Positions 32,250 to 41,219 of a stretch of DNA of 64,000 nt are shown in pieces. The notes beneath the pieces were generated by a model. The model made no database searches, had not been told where the DNA came from, and was given only the letters and a program-made list of their open reading frames with translations. Positions within the stretch are counted from its first letter, which is position 1. Each line of letters starts with the position of its first letter. The DNA is taken from positions 67,725 to 131,724 of the forward strand of contig NZ_JAXOFX010000012.1 in NCBI RefSeq assembly GCF_034427655.1. The letters are read 5' to 3'. The translations under genes and the position numbers were made by a program. This stretch comes from Robertmurraya_A mangrovi. Its GTDB lineage: Bacteria; Bacillota; Bacilli; Bacillales; Cytobacillaceae.

Positions 32250-34728
32250 ATCTCAACGCCTCATTCAAAGGTATTTTTGCCGCTCTTCTTGATGGTGTAA
32301 AACTAGAAACTAAACTTACGATGATCCCAAACAAGAAAATCAATCCAATAATCAAATTAGAAACTCCAAATTCAAAGGTCATGGAATTATACTCCATAAA
32401 ATCAGATGTCATATAGATTAATAGAATTCCGACTAAAATTCCCACGACGGTTGCAGCCAAACCAATTCCAAACCCTTCAAGGAGAATCATTTTAATAATT
32501 TGTTTTCGTGTAATTCCTACTGCGCGCATCATTCCAATTTCACGAACGCGTTCCATAATATTGATCAGTAAAGTATTTGTAATTCCAATACCCGAGATAA
32601 TAATGGCAAGAACCACTAAAGCATTAATGATGCTAAATGAACTAGTAATCATCGATCCAATAACCGATACCCAGTCCTCAGGTCCCCACATTTCTTCTAC
32701 TCTCTCACCAAACTGACCATAGATATTCTCTCTTAATTGAAGCGGACTTGTTTTTTCATCCTTAACCACCAGTGCATTTTTTTCATATTTGACGCCAAAG
32801 CTCTCTTTAAAATGGTCATCCTTCATAAATGCCGCAAAGCCTTGATTTTTCATCGTGTTTACGACCGCCACAACCTTAAATGGTTTTGGCCCCTCTTGTG
32901 TGTCTAGTGTAATGGTTTCACCCATACTACCGCCCCACACTCCATAAGAGATTTCATCAAGGACCACTTCATCGCTCTTTAAGTTTTTGATTAAGTCACT
33001 ATGCGTCCCTTTTTGACCAGTAAATAGCGGGAAGCGGTCAATCCAATACTCTCCCACTCCATAAACAGGGAGCATTCTTTTTTCATCATCAAGGGTCCAA
33101 ATCATCGATTGGAGAGAATAAGTCGTTGCATCGACCACCCCTTTTGTTTCTTTAATCGTTTCTAAATCTCCCTCTTCAATATGGTGGAACATAATATCAA
33201 GATTTCCGCCATAAGTAGAGTGAATGACTTTTTCATATGTCTGTAAAAGAGCGGAATTCAGCGAGCTCATTAAGACAATCATAGCAATCCCAAGACAAAG
33301 GATCACTGAAGTCATTGATGAACGACTTAAATTGCGATTCAAATTACGAAGGGCCATGTCACCTGAAAATCGAAAAACGAAACCATAAAATCCTTTCATG
33401 AATAGAACAAACAGTTTAAACAAATACGGGAAAATCAACGCAATTCCAGCTAATAATGGTAAAACTAATAGGAGATGATTGATAAAAAAGCTCGATATAA
33501 TTAAACCGACTCCGATGATTCCAAACCACTTATTCGTTCCTTTCGCTTTTGCTTGGTTGTCTTTCAACACCTGAATGACACTGATCCTACCCACATTTCT
33601 AATCGGAAACCAAGCTGCTACAACCGGAACAACCAAACCAGCAATTAAAGACAAGACGATACCTGGCAAGAGAACCATACTGCTTCCACCACGAATTCCA
33701 ATCAGCATAAATACGAGAGAACTTAATCCCAGGGCCATTCCATATCCAACTAATAATCCAATTCCCGTTCCAATCAAGGCTAAAAGAATGACCTCTGTTA
33801 ACACCATCACCTGTAATTGACCAGGGGTATACCCAATCGTTTTAAGAACCGCAAATTCGTTCTTTCTTTCCTTCATGCTTACGTAAAGAGAATTAAAAAT
33901 AATGAACGCGCTTAGAACGATACCAAGAAATCCTGCAATATAGAGGGCCAGAAAGAATGAATCCATCTTTTGGAACTCCTCGTCAATGTTCACGACTACT
34001 GGCTGCATAAAAATGCCCGAATGTCCCTTTACCACTTCATCCATTGCCGTTTCAACTGCTGCTATACTCTCCGGATTACTTCCCTTCACCTGAATCCCTT
34101 GAATCTTTCCATCTAAGTCGAACCACTCCTGAACAACCGGCAGCGGGAGCGCTACAGCCCAGTGGTGATACTTTGCCATACTCCAGCTTGATGGCCCCAT
34201 TAATTCTTGGGTGTATTTGACAATAGCCGTAATTTCAATTTCTTTTACACCACGATCCGTTTCAACCTTGAAAGTATCACCAACATTGGACTCCCAAATT
34301 TTAGCCGTTTTGTCTGTAATCACGGCCCCTTCCTTCTTTAAGTCCCCTTCAATGAGTTTAAAACCCGTAACAGCTGTATCCAACTTGCTATAACCTGTTA
34401 CCACAACCCTTTTTTGAATGGATGATATGCCTTCATCCTCTACCAATAACTTTGTATTCTCTTTTAAGACCGCAACAGCTGTTGCATTTTCAATATTATC
34501 CACTTCTTCATAAACATCTTCGGAAAAATAAGCCTCTGTCCCTGCTATATTGAAATCAGCTTTAGCAAATGCTTCCTTTATAAAAATAGGGAAGGATTTC
34601 TCCGCTGAATCTACTGCTGCAATCACAGAAAACGTTGATGCCACACCGATAATAATGGATAAAATGGTCAGGAAGGTTCTCGACTTCCTCCGCATTAAGT
34701 TACGCCAAGCGATTTTCCACTGTTTCAT
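32242..34728 (-). CDS. FtsX/MacB-type ABC transporter permease, double FtsX domain
   Basis: About 828 residues. An N-terminal membrane helix (RTFLTILSIIIGVASTFSV) is followed by an extracellular domain of about 190 residues, three helices with the FtsX core (ERKNEFAVLKTIGYTPGQL), another helix (about residue 420), a second extracellular domain, and a final FtsX unit (ERVREIGMMRAVGITRKQI ... SRRAAKIPLNEALRYE). This is the ten-helix BceB/YknZ-like class used for export or lipid-linked antimicrobial handling. AAGGAGGG lies before ATG 34728. It overlaps the ATPase stop by 29 bp. Confidence 0.87.
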   Translation of the reverse strand: MKQWKIAWRNLMRRKSRTFLTILSIIIGVASTFSVIAAVDSAEKSFPIFIKEAFAKADFNIAGTEAYFSEDVYEEVDNIENATAVAVLKENTKLLVEDEGISSIQKRVVVTGYSKLDTAVTGFKLIEGDLKKEGAVITDKTAKIWESNVGDTFKVETDRGVKEIEITAIVKYTQELMGPSSWSMAKYHHWAVALPLPVVQEWFDLDGKIQGIQVKGSNPESIAAVETAMDEVVKGHSGIFMQPVVVNIDEEFQKMDSFFLALYIAGFLGIVLSAFIIFNSLYVSMKERKNEFAVLKTIGYTPGQLQVMVLTEVILLALIGTGIGLLVGYGMALGLSSLVFMLIGIRGGSSMVLLPGIVLSLIAGLVVPVVAAWFPIRNVGRISVIQVLKDNQAKAKGTNKWFGIIGVGLIISSFFINHLLLVLPLLAGIALIFPYLFKLFVLFMKGFYGFVFRFSGDMALRNLNRNLSRSSMTSVILCLGIAMIVLMSSLNSALLQTYEKVIHSTYGGNLDIMFHHIEEGDLETIKETKGVVDATTYSLQSMIWTLDDEKRMLPVYGVGEYWIDRFPLFTGQKGTHSDLIKNLKSDEVVLDEISYGVWGGSMGETITLDTQEGPKPFKVVAVVNTMKNQGFAAFMKDDHFKESFGVKYEKNALVVKDEKTSPLQLRENIYGQFGERVEEMWGPEDWVSVIGSMITSSFSIINALVVLAIIISGIGITNTLLINIMERVREIGMMRAVGITRKQIIKMILLEGFGIGLAATVVGILVGILLIYMTSDFMEYNSMTFEFGVSNLIIGLIFLFGIIVSLVSSFTPSRRAAKIPLNEALRYE

Positions 34729-35416
34729 TTGGATACCCTCCTTTTTTACCTTCTTCAACAATCAATCCATCACGTACGGTAATAATTCGGTCCGCTACTT
34801 GTGCGGCTTGTATATCATGCGTCACCATCACAATGGTCATTTGTTCTTCCTTATTAAGCTTAGAAAGAAGCTTTAAAATGTCTTCTCCATTTTTTTGATC
34901 GAGATTTCCTGTTGGTTCATCAGCTAAAATTAATTTCGGTTTCATGGCTAGAGCTCTCGCAATTGCCACCCTTTGTTGCTGTCCGCCGCTTAATTGAGAA
35001 GGAAACTGTGACTCTTTTCCGACTAAATTCACATCAGATAAAAGCTGCCCAACAGTCGACTTAATTTGAGCCTTTGATGCTTGATTGGCTGAAAGAGACA
35101 AGGCAATGTTCTCTCCAACCGTCATCATCGGTAAAAGCTGATAGTTTTGAAACACAAATCCAACTTTCGTGCGCCTAAATTGAGTCAATTCCTTTTCGTT
35201 CAATCCATTTAATTGAGTATCGTCTACCACAATGTCACCAGAGGTTGGAACATCCAGTCCCCCTAGCAGTTGTAGCAACGTACTTTTCCCTGAACCACTC
35301 GGGCCCATTATCGCAACAAATTCCCCTTTTTCAATGTGGATATTGTTATTTTTCAATGCGTAAAAATCTCCTGACTCTAATGAGTACACTTTTGAAACGT
35401 TAGAAACCGTAATCAT
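34700..35416 (-). CDS. MacB/LolD-type ABC transporter ATP-binding protein
   Basis: 238 residues. Walker A GPSGSGKST near residue 39, Q-loop FVFQNYQLLPMMT, signature LSGGQQQRVAIARALA, Walker B LILADEPTGNLD and His in VTHD: the full MacB/LolD/BceA set. Partner of the FtsX-type permease. It is 140 bp downstream of the small membrane protein, with the first direct-repeat operator at 35525-35543 in that gap, so it may have its own promoter controlled by the nearby two-component system. Confidence 0.9.
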   Translation of the reverse strand: MITVSNVSKVYSLESGDFYALKNNNIHIEKGEFVAIMGPSGSGKSTLLQLLGGLDVPTSGDIVVDDTQLNGLNEKELTQFRRTKVGFVFQNYQLLPMMTVGENIALSLSANQASKAQIKSTVGQLLSDVNLVGKESQFPSQLSGGQQQRVAIARALAMKPKLILADEPTGNLDQKNGEDILKLLSKLNKEEQMTIVMVTHDIQAAQVADRIITVRDGLIVEEGKKGGYPNETVENRLA

Positions 35417-35524
35417 AATGTTATTCCTCCCATTTTTTACACTCCATGCAAACCACCATTACGTTTCGTTTACATTCATTCCAGATGACCACCAATAGAT
35501 GATGCAGTTAATGTAAAACTTGAA

Positions 35525-35543
35525 TATGAACTCAATGTGAACT
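35525..35543. promoter_or_regulatory. Direct-repeat operator 1 (11-bp period) upstream of the ABC ATPase
   Basis: TATGAACTCAATGTGAACT: two 8-bp units, TATGAACT and TGTGAACT, starting 11 bp apart, the spacing used by OmpR-family response regulators. Almost the same double unit occurs at 35879-35897. Confidence 0.65.
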
Positions 35544-35555
35544 CCACCCAATTTT

Positions 35556-35801
35556 TTACCAACCCGTTTTTAACAATGTTCCTAAGACCAACAAAATGCA
35601 GATGAACGAAACGAAGAATACGAACAGAACATGTTTGCCTTGCAAAATAGATGCTTTTAACTGATCGAAAATGACCCATAATATCGTTCCTAATGTGAGG
35701 AGGACCACTCCCCTTCTCACATATACTCCCATATCAACAAACCAGTTCAATGAAACAATAAAGGTTAGAATTAGTAGTAAAATGATCTTTTGGAATTTCA
35801 C
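35556..35801 (-). CDS. Small three-helix membrane protein
   Basis: 81 residues, nearly all hydrophobic, with three membrane segments (about 5-23, 29-47, 58-76) split by RR and KASILQGK loops. GTG start with AAGGGGGA about ten bases ahead. Family not recognised. It lies between the two-component system and the ABC transporter on the same strand, with a direct-repeat operator on each side. Small membrane proteins of this sort sometimes modulate sensor kinases or transporters; no specific role is claimed. Confidence 0.6.
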   Translation of the reverse strand: MKFQKIILLLILTFIVSLNWFVDMGVYVRRGVVLLTLGTILWVIFDQLKASILQGKHVLFVFFVSFICILLVLGTLLKTGW

Positions 35802-35878
35802 AAATGTTCGGTCCCCCTTACATTAGAAAATAAGCTTCTACGATGGTGATTGGCTCTGAATGTACTATAAGTCGCTTT

Positions 35879-35897
35879 TATGAACTCAATATGAACT
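35879..35897. promoter_or_regulatory. Direct-repeat operator 2 (11-bp period) upstream of the small membrane protein
   Basis: TATGAACTCAATATGAACT: two identical 8-bp units starting 11 bp apart, 78 bp upstream of the GTG at 35801. A likely target of the OmpR-family regulator encoded at 37.4-38.0 kb (inference). Confidence 0.68.
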
Positions 35898-35919
35898 GAG
35901 AAAATTTATTCAGTAATGC

Positions 35920-35957
35920 AAAAAAAACGCCCAGAGAATGTTGATTTCTCTGAGCGC
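35920..35957 (-). terminator. Terminator of the two-component operon
   Basis: GCGCTCAGAGAA/TTCTCTGGGCG stem followed by eight T on the minus strand. Confidence 0.9.
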
Positions 35958-36010
35958 TTGAGCACAATCTCTATTTATTTGTTTCGTAACTAAATTAAAC
36001 CCCGGTTACT

Positions 36011-37360
36011 TTAAGCTCTACTATTTGTCAAAGGCAGTGTAACCGTAAACTTTGCCCCTCCCTCTGGTCCCTCACGAACTTCAATATCCCCATGATGCAA
36101 ATCAACAATTTGCTTCACGATGGATAAACCAAGTCCGTTTCCTTTTATCGAAGAATCTCTAGACTTATCAATTTTATGGAATGGTTTAAAAATATCCTTT
36201 CTTTCTTCTTCCGGTATTCCTGAACCATTATCGACGATTGAAACAGTGATTAATTGATTTTTCACTTCAGCTTTTACCCCAATTGCTCCTTGCACAGGGG
36301 TAAATTTAATACTGTTATTAATCAGATTTGTCCATACTTGCTTAAGCTGGTCTTCATCCGCTTCGACCGTAATGGGGTCAAGCTGAATATGTAAAGTAAG
36401 ATCCTTTTCTGACCATTGCGGCTCTAAGCCAATGACAACATTACGCAGTTGTTCGTCTAATCGAAAACTCGTAATGTTTAACCGATGCTGGTCATGCTGC
36501 AAGTGAGATAAGCGGAGCAAATTTCTACCTAATCGGGATAAACGTTCGCTTTCCTCTTCAATAATCGTTAAATAACGGGTACGGTCTTCCTCACTCAAAT
36601 TCTTTTGTTTTAACGCTTTTGAAAAACCAGAAATGGACGTAAGCGGAGATTGAATCTCATGAGAAACATTCGCTACAAATTCTTGCCGCATTTGATCAAG
36701 CTTACTAAGTTCATGTGCCATCTCGTTAAAGCTTGCACTCAAAACACCAATCTCATCTTTTCGTTTTGTCGAAAGCTCAATTTTAAAATCCCCCTGAGCC
36801 ATCTTCTTCGTTGCTTCGGTCAATCGAATAAGGGGAATGACAACAAAACGAGCTGCAATAATAATCAAAAGACTTCCTAGAAATAAAATAATGACATACA
36901 TCAAATGAATAGAATTCATAATTTCATCTTCCACACTATTCTCTTCAACGGTTAAAAATAATGCGTAACTTTCCCCTCCATGTTGAAAGGGAATACCCAC
37001 GAACGGGTAGCTTTTCATTCCTGCTTGTATATTGTCTACTGTTTCACCAGCAATAACTGATTCAATATACTTTTTATCAATCTCCATCTCATCTTTAAGG
37101 AGAGGAACACCCTTCTTATTAAATAGCTGGAGCCGAGTTTGGGCGGTTCCTGAAAAAGCCTCCAAAAACGGAACTAGATTTTCCGATTCGGTAGAATGAT
37201 AGATTTCAATCACCTTTTCACCGTTACTGACCAAAATATTTCGAATTTCATTATGTATCCTTCCTTGATACAAAATATTCGTCCCCAAGTATGCAATTAC
37301 CAAACTCAACATGACAATACTGACAAATATGACAACGATTCTAGTATAAAGTGACTTAAT
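36011..37360 (-). CDS. Sensor histidine kinase (HAMP, HisKA, HATPase_c), ATT start
   Basis: About 449 residues. Membrane helices near 8-30 and 155-180 flank an extracellular sensor domain of roughly 125 residues. HAMP, then phospho-acceptor VSHEIQSPLTSI (Gln where most have Leu or Arg), N-box NLINNSIKF, DNGSGIP and GLGLSIVKQI. No ATG, GTG or TTG fits the ribosome site: GGAGG lies nine bases before ATT 37360, which overlaps the regulator stop as ATTAA and would give (M)KSLYTRIV, the N-terminus usual for this type. Upstream alternatives lie inside the regulator gene without a ribosome site. Confidence 0.9.
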   Translation of the reverse strand: MKSLYTRIVVIFVSIVMLSLVIAYLGTNILYQGRIHNEIRNILVSNGEKVIEIYHSTESENLVPFLEAFSGTAQTRLQLFNKKGVPLLKDEMEIDKKYIESVIAGETVDNIQAGMKSYPFVGIPFQHGGESYALFLTVEENSVEDEIMNSIHLMYVIILFLGSLLIIIAARFVVIPLIRLTEATKKMAQGDFKIELSTKRKDEIGVLSASFNEMAHELSKLDQMRQEFVANVSHEIQSPLTSISGFSKALKQKNLSEEDRTRYLTIIEEESERLSRLGRNLLRLSHLQHDQHRLNITSFRLDEQLRNVVIGLEPQWSEKDLTLHIQLDPITVEADEDQLKQVWTNLINNSIKFTPVQGAIGVKAEVKNQLITVSIVDNGSGIPEEERKDIFKPFHKIDKSRDSSIKGNGLGLSIVKQIVDLHHGDIEVREGPEGGAKFTVTLPLTNSRA

Positions 37361-38036
37361 GGGAGTACACCTCCAACCGATAACCAAGGCCACGGATGGT
37401 GACAATTTTAAAGTCTGATTCAAAACGAGCGAATCGCTCCCTTAGTCTTTTGATATGAACATCTACCGTCCGTTCATCCCCCTCATAATCCATTCCCCAT
37501 ATTTGCTCGATGAGATGGTCACGAGTAAACAGCTGGCCCGTATAACTTCCCAGCTTATAAAGCAACTCAAATTCCTTCATTGGAATTGTCACCCTAGAGC
37601 CATCCTTATAAATAACCTGGTACGTTTTACGGTCTAATTCAATTTCGCCTAGCTTAATCACATTTGAAGCAGCAATCCGGTATCTTTTTAACAACGCTCT
37701 TACTCTAAGAACTAACTCCACTGGATCAAATGGTTTGACTAAATAATCATCGGTTCCTAGCTTAAAACCCTTAATTTTATCCTGTGCTTCTCCCTTTGAA
37801 GTAATCATTAAGATAGGAATATCACCAAGCTCGCGTAATTCCTTACAAAGTGCCCACCCATCTAACTTTGGCATCATAATATCTAAAATCACTAGGTCTA
37901 CTGTATTGTTCTCAGCATACTCTAGCGCATCCATTCCATTCGACTTCTCAACGATTTCAAATCCCTCATCGTTCAGATACAACCGAACAAGCTCTCGAAT
38001 ATTCGAATCATCATCCACTACCATAATCTTTGCCAA
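37356..38036 (-). CDS. OmpR/PhoB-family response regulator
   Basis: 226 residues. Receiver domain with acidic pocket VVDDD, phospho-Asp in LVILDIMMP, switch and Lys in MITSKGE and KPFDP; C-terminal winged helix with FTRDHLIEQIWG and ERTVDVHIKRLRERF. TTG 38036 is the start: AAAGGAG lies eight bases ahead and the protein then begins with the usual LAKIMVVDDD. The longer upstream extension is low in support. It is co-transcribed and coupled with the kinase (stop and start share bases). Likely binds the TATGAACT direct repeats near the ABC transporter. Confidence 0.93.
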   Translation of the reverse strand: MAKIMVVDDDSNIRELVRLYLNDEGFEIVEKSNGMDALEYAENNTVDLVILDIMMPKLDGWALCKELRELGDIPILMITSKGEAQDKIKGFKLGTDDYLVKPFDPVELVLRVRALLKRYRIAASNVIKLGEIELDRKTYQVIYKDGSRVTIPMKEFELLYKLGSYTGQLFTRDHLIEQIWGMDYEGDERTVDVHIKRLRERFARFESDFKIVTIRGLGYRLEVYSH

Positions 38037-38243
38037 CGAAGTCACTCCTTTTCTAAAACCTCTACCATGTATGTAAAAAGTAAGAACGATTAACCTAAGA
38101 AAATATGTAAATATTATCCTACCTCTCTTTATTTTTCGCAATTTATTTTTTCTTGTTGCGAATGCATTGAGGATAAAAAAAATCCCAAGCACCTTACAAA
38201 ACAAGGGTCTTTATCTCGGACATCTAGAGTCACAGACAGACCA

Positions 38244-38293
38244 CAAAAAAAAGCACTCACAAACATTGTTCCAAACAACATTTGCAAGTGCTT
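38244..38293 (-). terminator. Terminator of the aspartase gene
   Basis: AAGCACT/AGTGCTT and inner AAATGTTGTT/AACAATGTTT pairing with eight T at the end on the minus strand. It lies in the 309-bp gap between aspA and the regulator, which otherwise holds nothing recognised. Confidence 0.88.
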
Positions 38294-38345
38294 ATCTACC
38301 TTTTAAAATCAAAAGGTTTTCAGTCTAGTTTAATACTACTATTCT

Positions 38346-39776
38346 CTAATCTCTCTCTAATAACACAGCACCAGCAATCCCTGGCTTTGTCATTTCATAA
38401 GGATCCAAAATCAAATTCAATTCCTCTTCCGTCAGCACATCATATTTCAAGCAAAGCTCTCGAACCGGAACCCCTTCTAAAATCGCTTCACGTGCAATAC
38501 GAGAGGCTACTTCATATCCGATATGTGGGTTAACAGCTGTAATCACTCCCACACTCTTTTCCACGTACTCTTTCATTCTCTCTTCATTAGCTGTGATTCC
38601 TTTTAAGCAATGCTCCGTAAAAGTACGGAATGCATTATTCATAATACTGATTGATTGAAGCAAGTTAAAAACTAACACAGGCTCCATCACATTCAATTCA
38701 AACTGACCCGCTTCAGACGCAAGGCAAATCGTTTGGTCATTACCAATTACTTGGAAAGCCACTTGATTAATCAACTCTGGTAAAACAGGATTTACCTTAC
38801 CAGGCATGATCGATGAACCTGGTTGTCTGGCCGGTAACATGATTTCTCCTAAACCTGCTCTTGGTCCTGATGCCATTAATCGTAAATCATTCGCAATTTT
38901 GGACATGTTCAGCATACAAACTTTTAACGTTCCTGATACTTCTGTGTAGGCATCTGTATTTTGCGTAGCATCTACTAAATGATCCGCTCCCGTAAGCGGA
39001 AGTCCACTGATATCTTTTAGGTAACTAACAACTAACTCAATATAACGAGGGTCCGCGTTTAATCCCGTTCCAACCGCAGTTGCCCCCATATTCACTTCGT
39101 ATAAATGCTGTCTCGATTGTTGAATTCGTTTAATATCACGTTCAATCACACGACTATAAGCTTCAAACTCTTGCCCTAGACGAATCGGAACCGCATCCTG
39201 TAAATGAGTGCGTCCCATTTTAATAATATGATTAAATTGCGTTGCTTTCTCTTTAAAAACAGCATGCATTTCTTCCATTGAAACTAATAACTTTTCTAAC
39301 AAGTTTAATACAGAAATATGAATCGCCGTTGGGAAAGCGTCATTCGTCGATTGAGACATGTTGACATGAGTATTCGGACTACAGTGAGTATAATCTCCTT
39401 TTTCATGCCCTAGGAGCTCAATCGCACGGTTGGCAATTACTTCATTTATATTCATGTTAATCGACGTACCTGCTCCACCTTGAATAGGGTCGACAATCAC
39501 TTGGTCATGCCATTTTCCTTCTAATAACTCATCAGCCGCCTTAACAATGTTTTCCCCAATCCCGGAATAAAGACGTTTCGTATCCATATTTGCCAGTGCA
39601 GCTGCTTTTTTTACAACCGCCATAGCTCTAATTAGCTCTTCGTGAATGTGATATCCTGTAATAGGAAAGTTCTCAACGGCACGAAGAGTTTGAATTCCAT
39701 AATACGCATCAACCGGAACTTCCTTCGATCCTAAAAAGTCTTTTTCCATTCTCATTTGGCTCTGTGTAATTGACAT
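38346..39776 (-). CDS. aspA: Aspartate ammonia-lyase
   Basis: 476 residues, family size. The catalytic loop signature GSSIMPGKVNPV lies near residue 325, with MGRTHLQDAVP and TSTNDAFP-like SQSTNDAFPT blocks. Aspartases rather than fumarases are indicated by the overall similarity to AnsB/AspA of Bacillus and the KVNPVLPELINQVAFQV stretch; a fumarase role cannot be fully excluded. It interconverts L-aspartate and fumarate plus ammonia in the cytosol. GAGGAG lies nine bases before the ATG. It is not in an ansAB operon here; no asparaginase gene is adjacent. Confidence 0.9.
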   Translation of the reverse strand: MSITQSQMRMEKDFLGSKEVPVDAYYGIQTLRAVENFPITGYHIHEELIRAMAVVKKAAALANMDTKRLYSGIGENIVKAADELLEGKWHDQVIVDPIQGGAGTSINMNINEVIANRAIELLGHEKGDYTHCSPNTHVNMSQSTNDAFPTAIHISVLNLLEKLLVSMEEMHAVFKEKATQFNHIIKMGRTHLQDAVPIRLGQEFEAYSRVIERDIKRIQQSRQHLYEVNMGATAVGTGLNADPRYIELVVSYLKDISGLPLTGADHLVDATQNTDAYTEVSGTLKVCMLNMSKIANDLRLMASGPRAGLGEIMLPARQPGSSIMPGKVNPVLPELINQVAFQVIGNDQTICLASEAGQFELNVMEPVLVFNLLQSISIMNNAFRTFTEHCLKGITANEERMKEYVEKSVGVITAVNPHIGYEVASRIAREAILEGVPVRELCLKYDVLTEEELNLILDPYEMTKPGIAGAVLLERD

Positions 39777-39948
39777 AACTTCAGTCTCCTCTATTTAAAA
39801 CAATCATAAGCTATTAAACTATATGTATATCTACTGCTATTAAAACAAATAGTATGGGATTCCTCAAGGTGTTTATGTACTGTATTAAAGAACTGAAGTG
39901 GATGGATTAAACTCGCCATTTTAGAAAAAAAATATAAAGGAAACTTTG

Positions 39949-40833
39949 CTACAAATCCTCATAAGTGATAAAATTTGTACACACGATATCAATCCCTTTT
40001 TCAAGCCACCTTCTAGCCTCTTGTACATCATCTATCGTGTGGACGATGATTGATAAATGATTAAATTTTAATTTTTTTATTAAAGTATCGGTTAAATACT
40101 CTGGTCTGGCAGCTACTGAAACAATCCCTTTTGTCTTGCAAAATAAAATAACCTCATCTATATTTTTCAGTTCTGATTTATGTATAAAATATTGATAATA
40201 TTTAAATGAATGCACACTATTAAACCCTTCATACATATCTGGATTACCTATTTGTATTAGAACTCGATCTAATAAATTCATATTATCACGAAATACTTCT
40301 ACAATGGCTTTGGCCGTTTTAATGGAAGTATTTCTATCAAGTGTTCTAAGGTCAAACTCAAAGTATAAATCTGGGTATTCTTTCAAATACTCCACCATTT
40401 TCGTTGCATCAATCGTAGTATATTTACCTTGGATTTTTGTATTCATAAATTGTTCATAGGTCATAACCATATTTTTGGGATTATAGGCAACTCCTGTATC
40501 ATGATAGGTTTTTTCATTCCATCCGTGGCAGGCAACTAATCGATCATCTGCTGTTAGTATTAAATCTACTTCAATCAACTTATACCCTAGACTGACTGAT
40601 TGTTCTAAACCTTCTAAAGCATTACTATAAATATATTTCTCTTCTAATCCACCTAAAGCATGGGACATAATCTTATGTTGAAAAAAAGGGGGTTTTTCTG
40701 GAGGAATGTTATTAAACGTTTTCAAACTAACTATAGCTGTTTCAGTATTCGCAGCCTCTGCAGTAGTTCCTAAGAATAAAGAAAAAATGAATGCAAATAG
40801 TAACGTGATGGCGAAATCATGCTTCTTTATCAC
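39949..40833 (-). CDS. Secreted glycerophosphodiester phosphodiesterase-like protein
   Basis: 294 residues. Signal peptide (ITLLFAFIFSLFLGTTAEA/ANT). The TIM-barrel GDPD core is seen in MSHALGGLEEKYIYSNALEG (His, and the usual R replaced by L), KLIEVDLILTADDRLVACHG (Glu, Asp and His ligands) and FEFDLRT. The canonical start HRG-xxxPENT reads HALGGLEEKYIYSN, so the classic substrate-binding residues are altered; a different phosphodiester or sugar substrate is possible. It stands alone. Confidence 0.78.
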   Translation of the reverse strand: MIKKHDFAITLLFAFIFSLFLGTTAEAANTETAIVSLKTFNNIPPEKPPFFQHKIMSHALGGLEEKYIYSNALEGLEQSVSLGYKLIEVDLILTADDRLVACHGWNEKTYHDTGVAYNPKNMVMTYEQFMNTKIQGKYTTIDATKMVEYLKEYPDLYFEFDLRTLDRNTSIKTAKAIVEVFRDNMNLLDRVLIQIGNPDMYEGFNSVHSFKYYQYFIHKSELKNIDEVILFCKTKGIVSVAARPEYLTDTLIKKLKFNHLSIIVHTIDDVQEARRWLEKGIDIVCTNFITYEDL

Positions 40834-41111
40834 TCACATCGCTCCTCTACCTTATTTGATAACTTACTTTAACAAAGTAATGTTTATCAGCTGTATACGT
40901 GAAATTAATTTACGGTAAATAAATGTAAAACAAAATAAATATACTTGTACGGGCATAAATTAAATATTAAGGCAATGATGGAAGCACAAAGTTTAGTTCT
41001 ATTAATCCCTTGAATGGAGGCGGTTTAATTCTGAGTTAATTAAAGAAATATCGATCATGCACATTACTCGCATATTTTCTTATCTTCGGTTATATTTTTT
41101 ATAATAATAAC
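40834..41111. other. Intergenic region between the GDPD gene and katG
   Basis: No gene seen. AT-rich; holds the GDPD promoter side and leads into the PerR-type control region of katG. Confidence 0.5.
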
Positions 41112-41175
41112 TTAATAATAATTATTGTAATTTATTTTCTAATTTAGTATAATTACAAAGTAATAATAATTATTA
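41112..41175 (+). promoter_or_regulatory. katG promoter with two PerR-type boxes
   Basis: -35 TTGTAA (41125-41130) and -10 TATAAT (41148-41153) with a 17-bp spacer. TAATAATAATTATTA at 41161-41175 is a perfect 7-1-7 inverted repeat matching the PerR box TTATAATNATTATAA at 13 of 15 positions. A second copy with one change (TAATAATAATTATTG) at 41113-41127 overlaps the -35. Derepression by peroxide is expected. Confidence 0.82.
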
Positions 41176-41219
41176 ATATCTATTTCTATTAAATTGAGTT
41201 ATATAAGGAGGAAACAATT

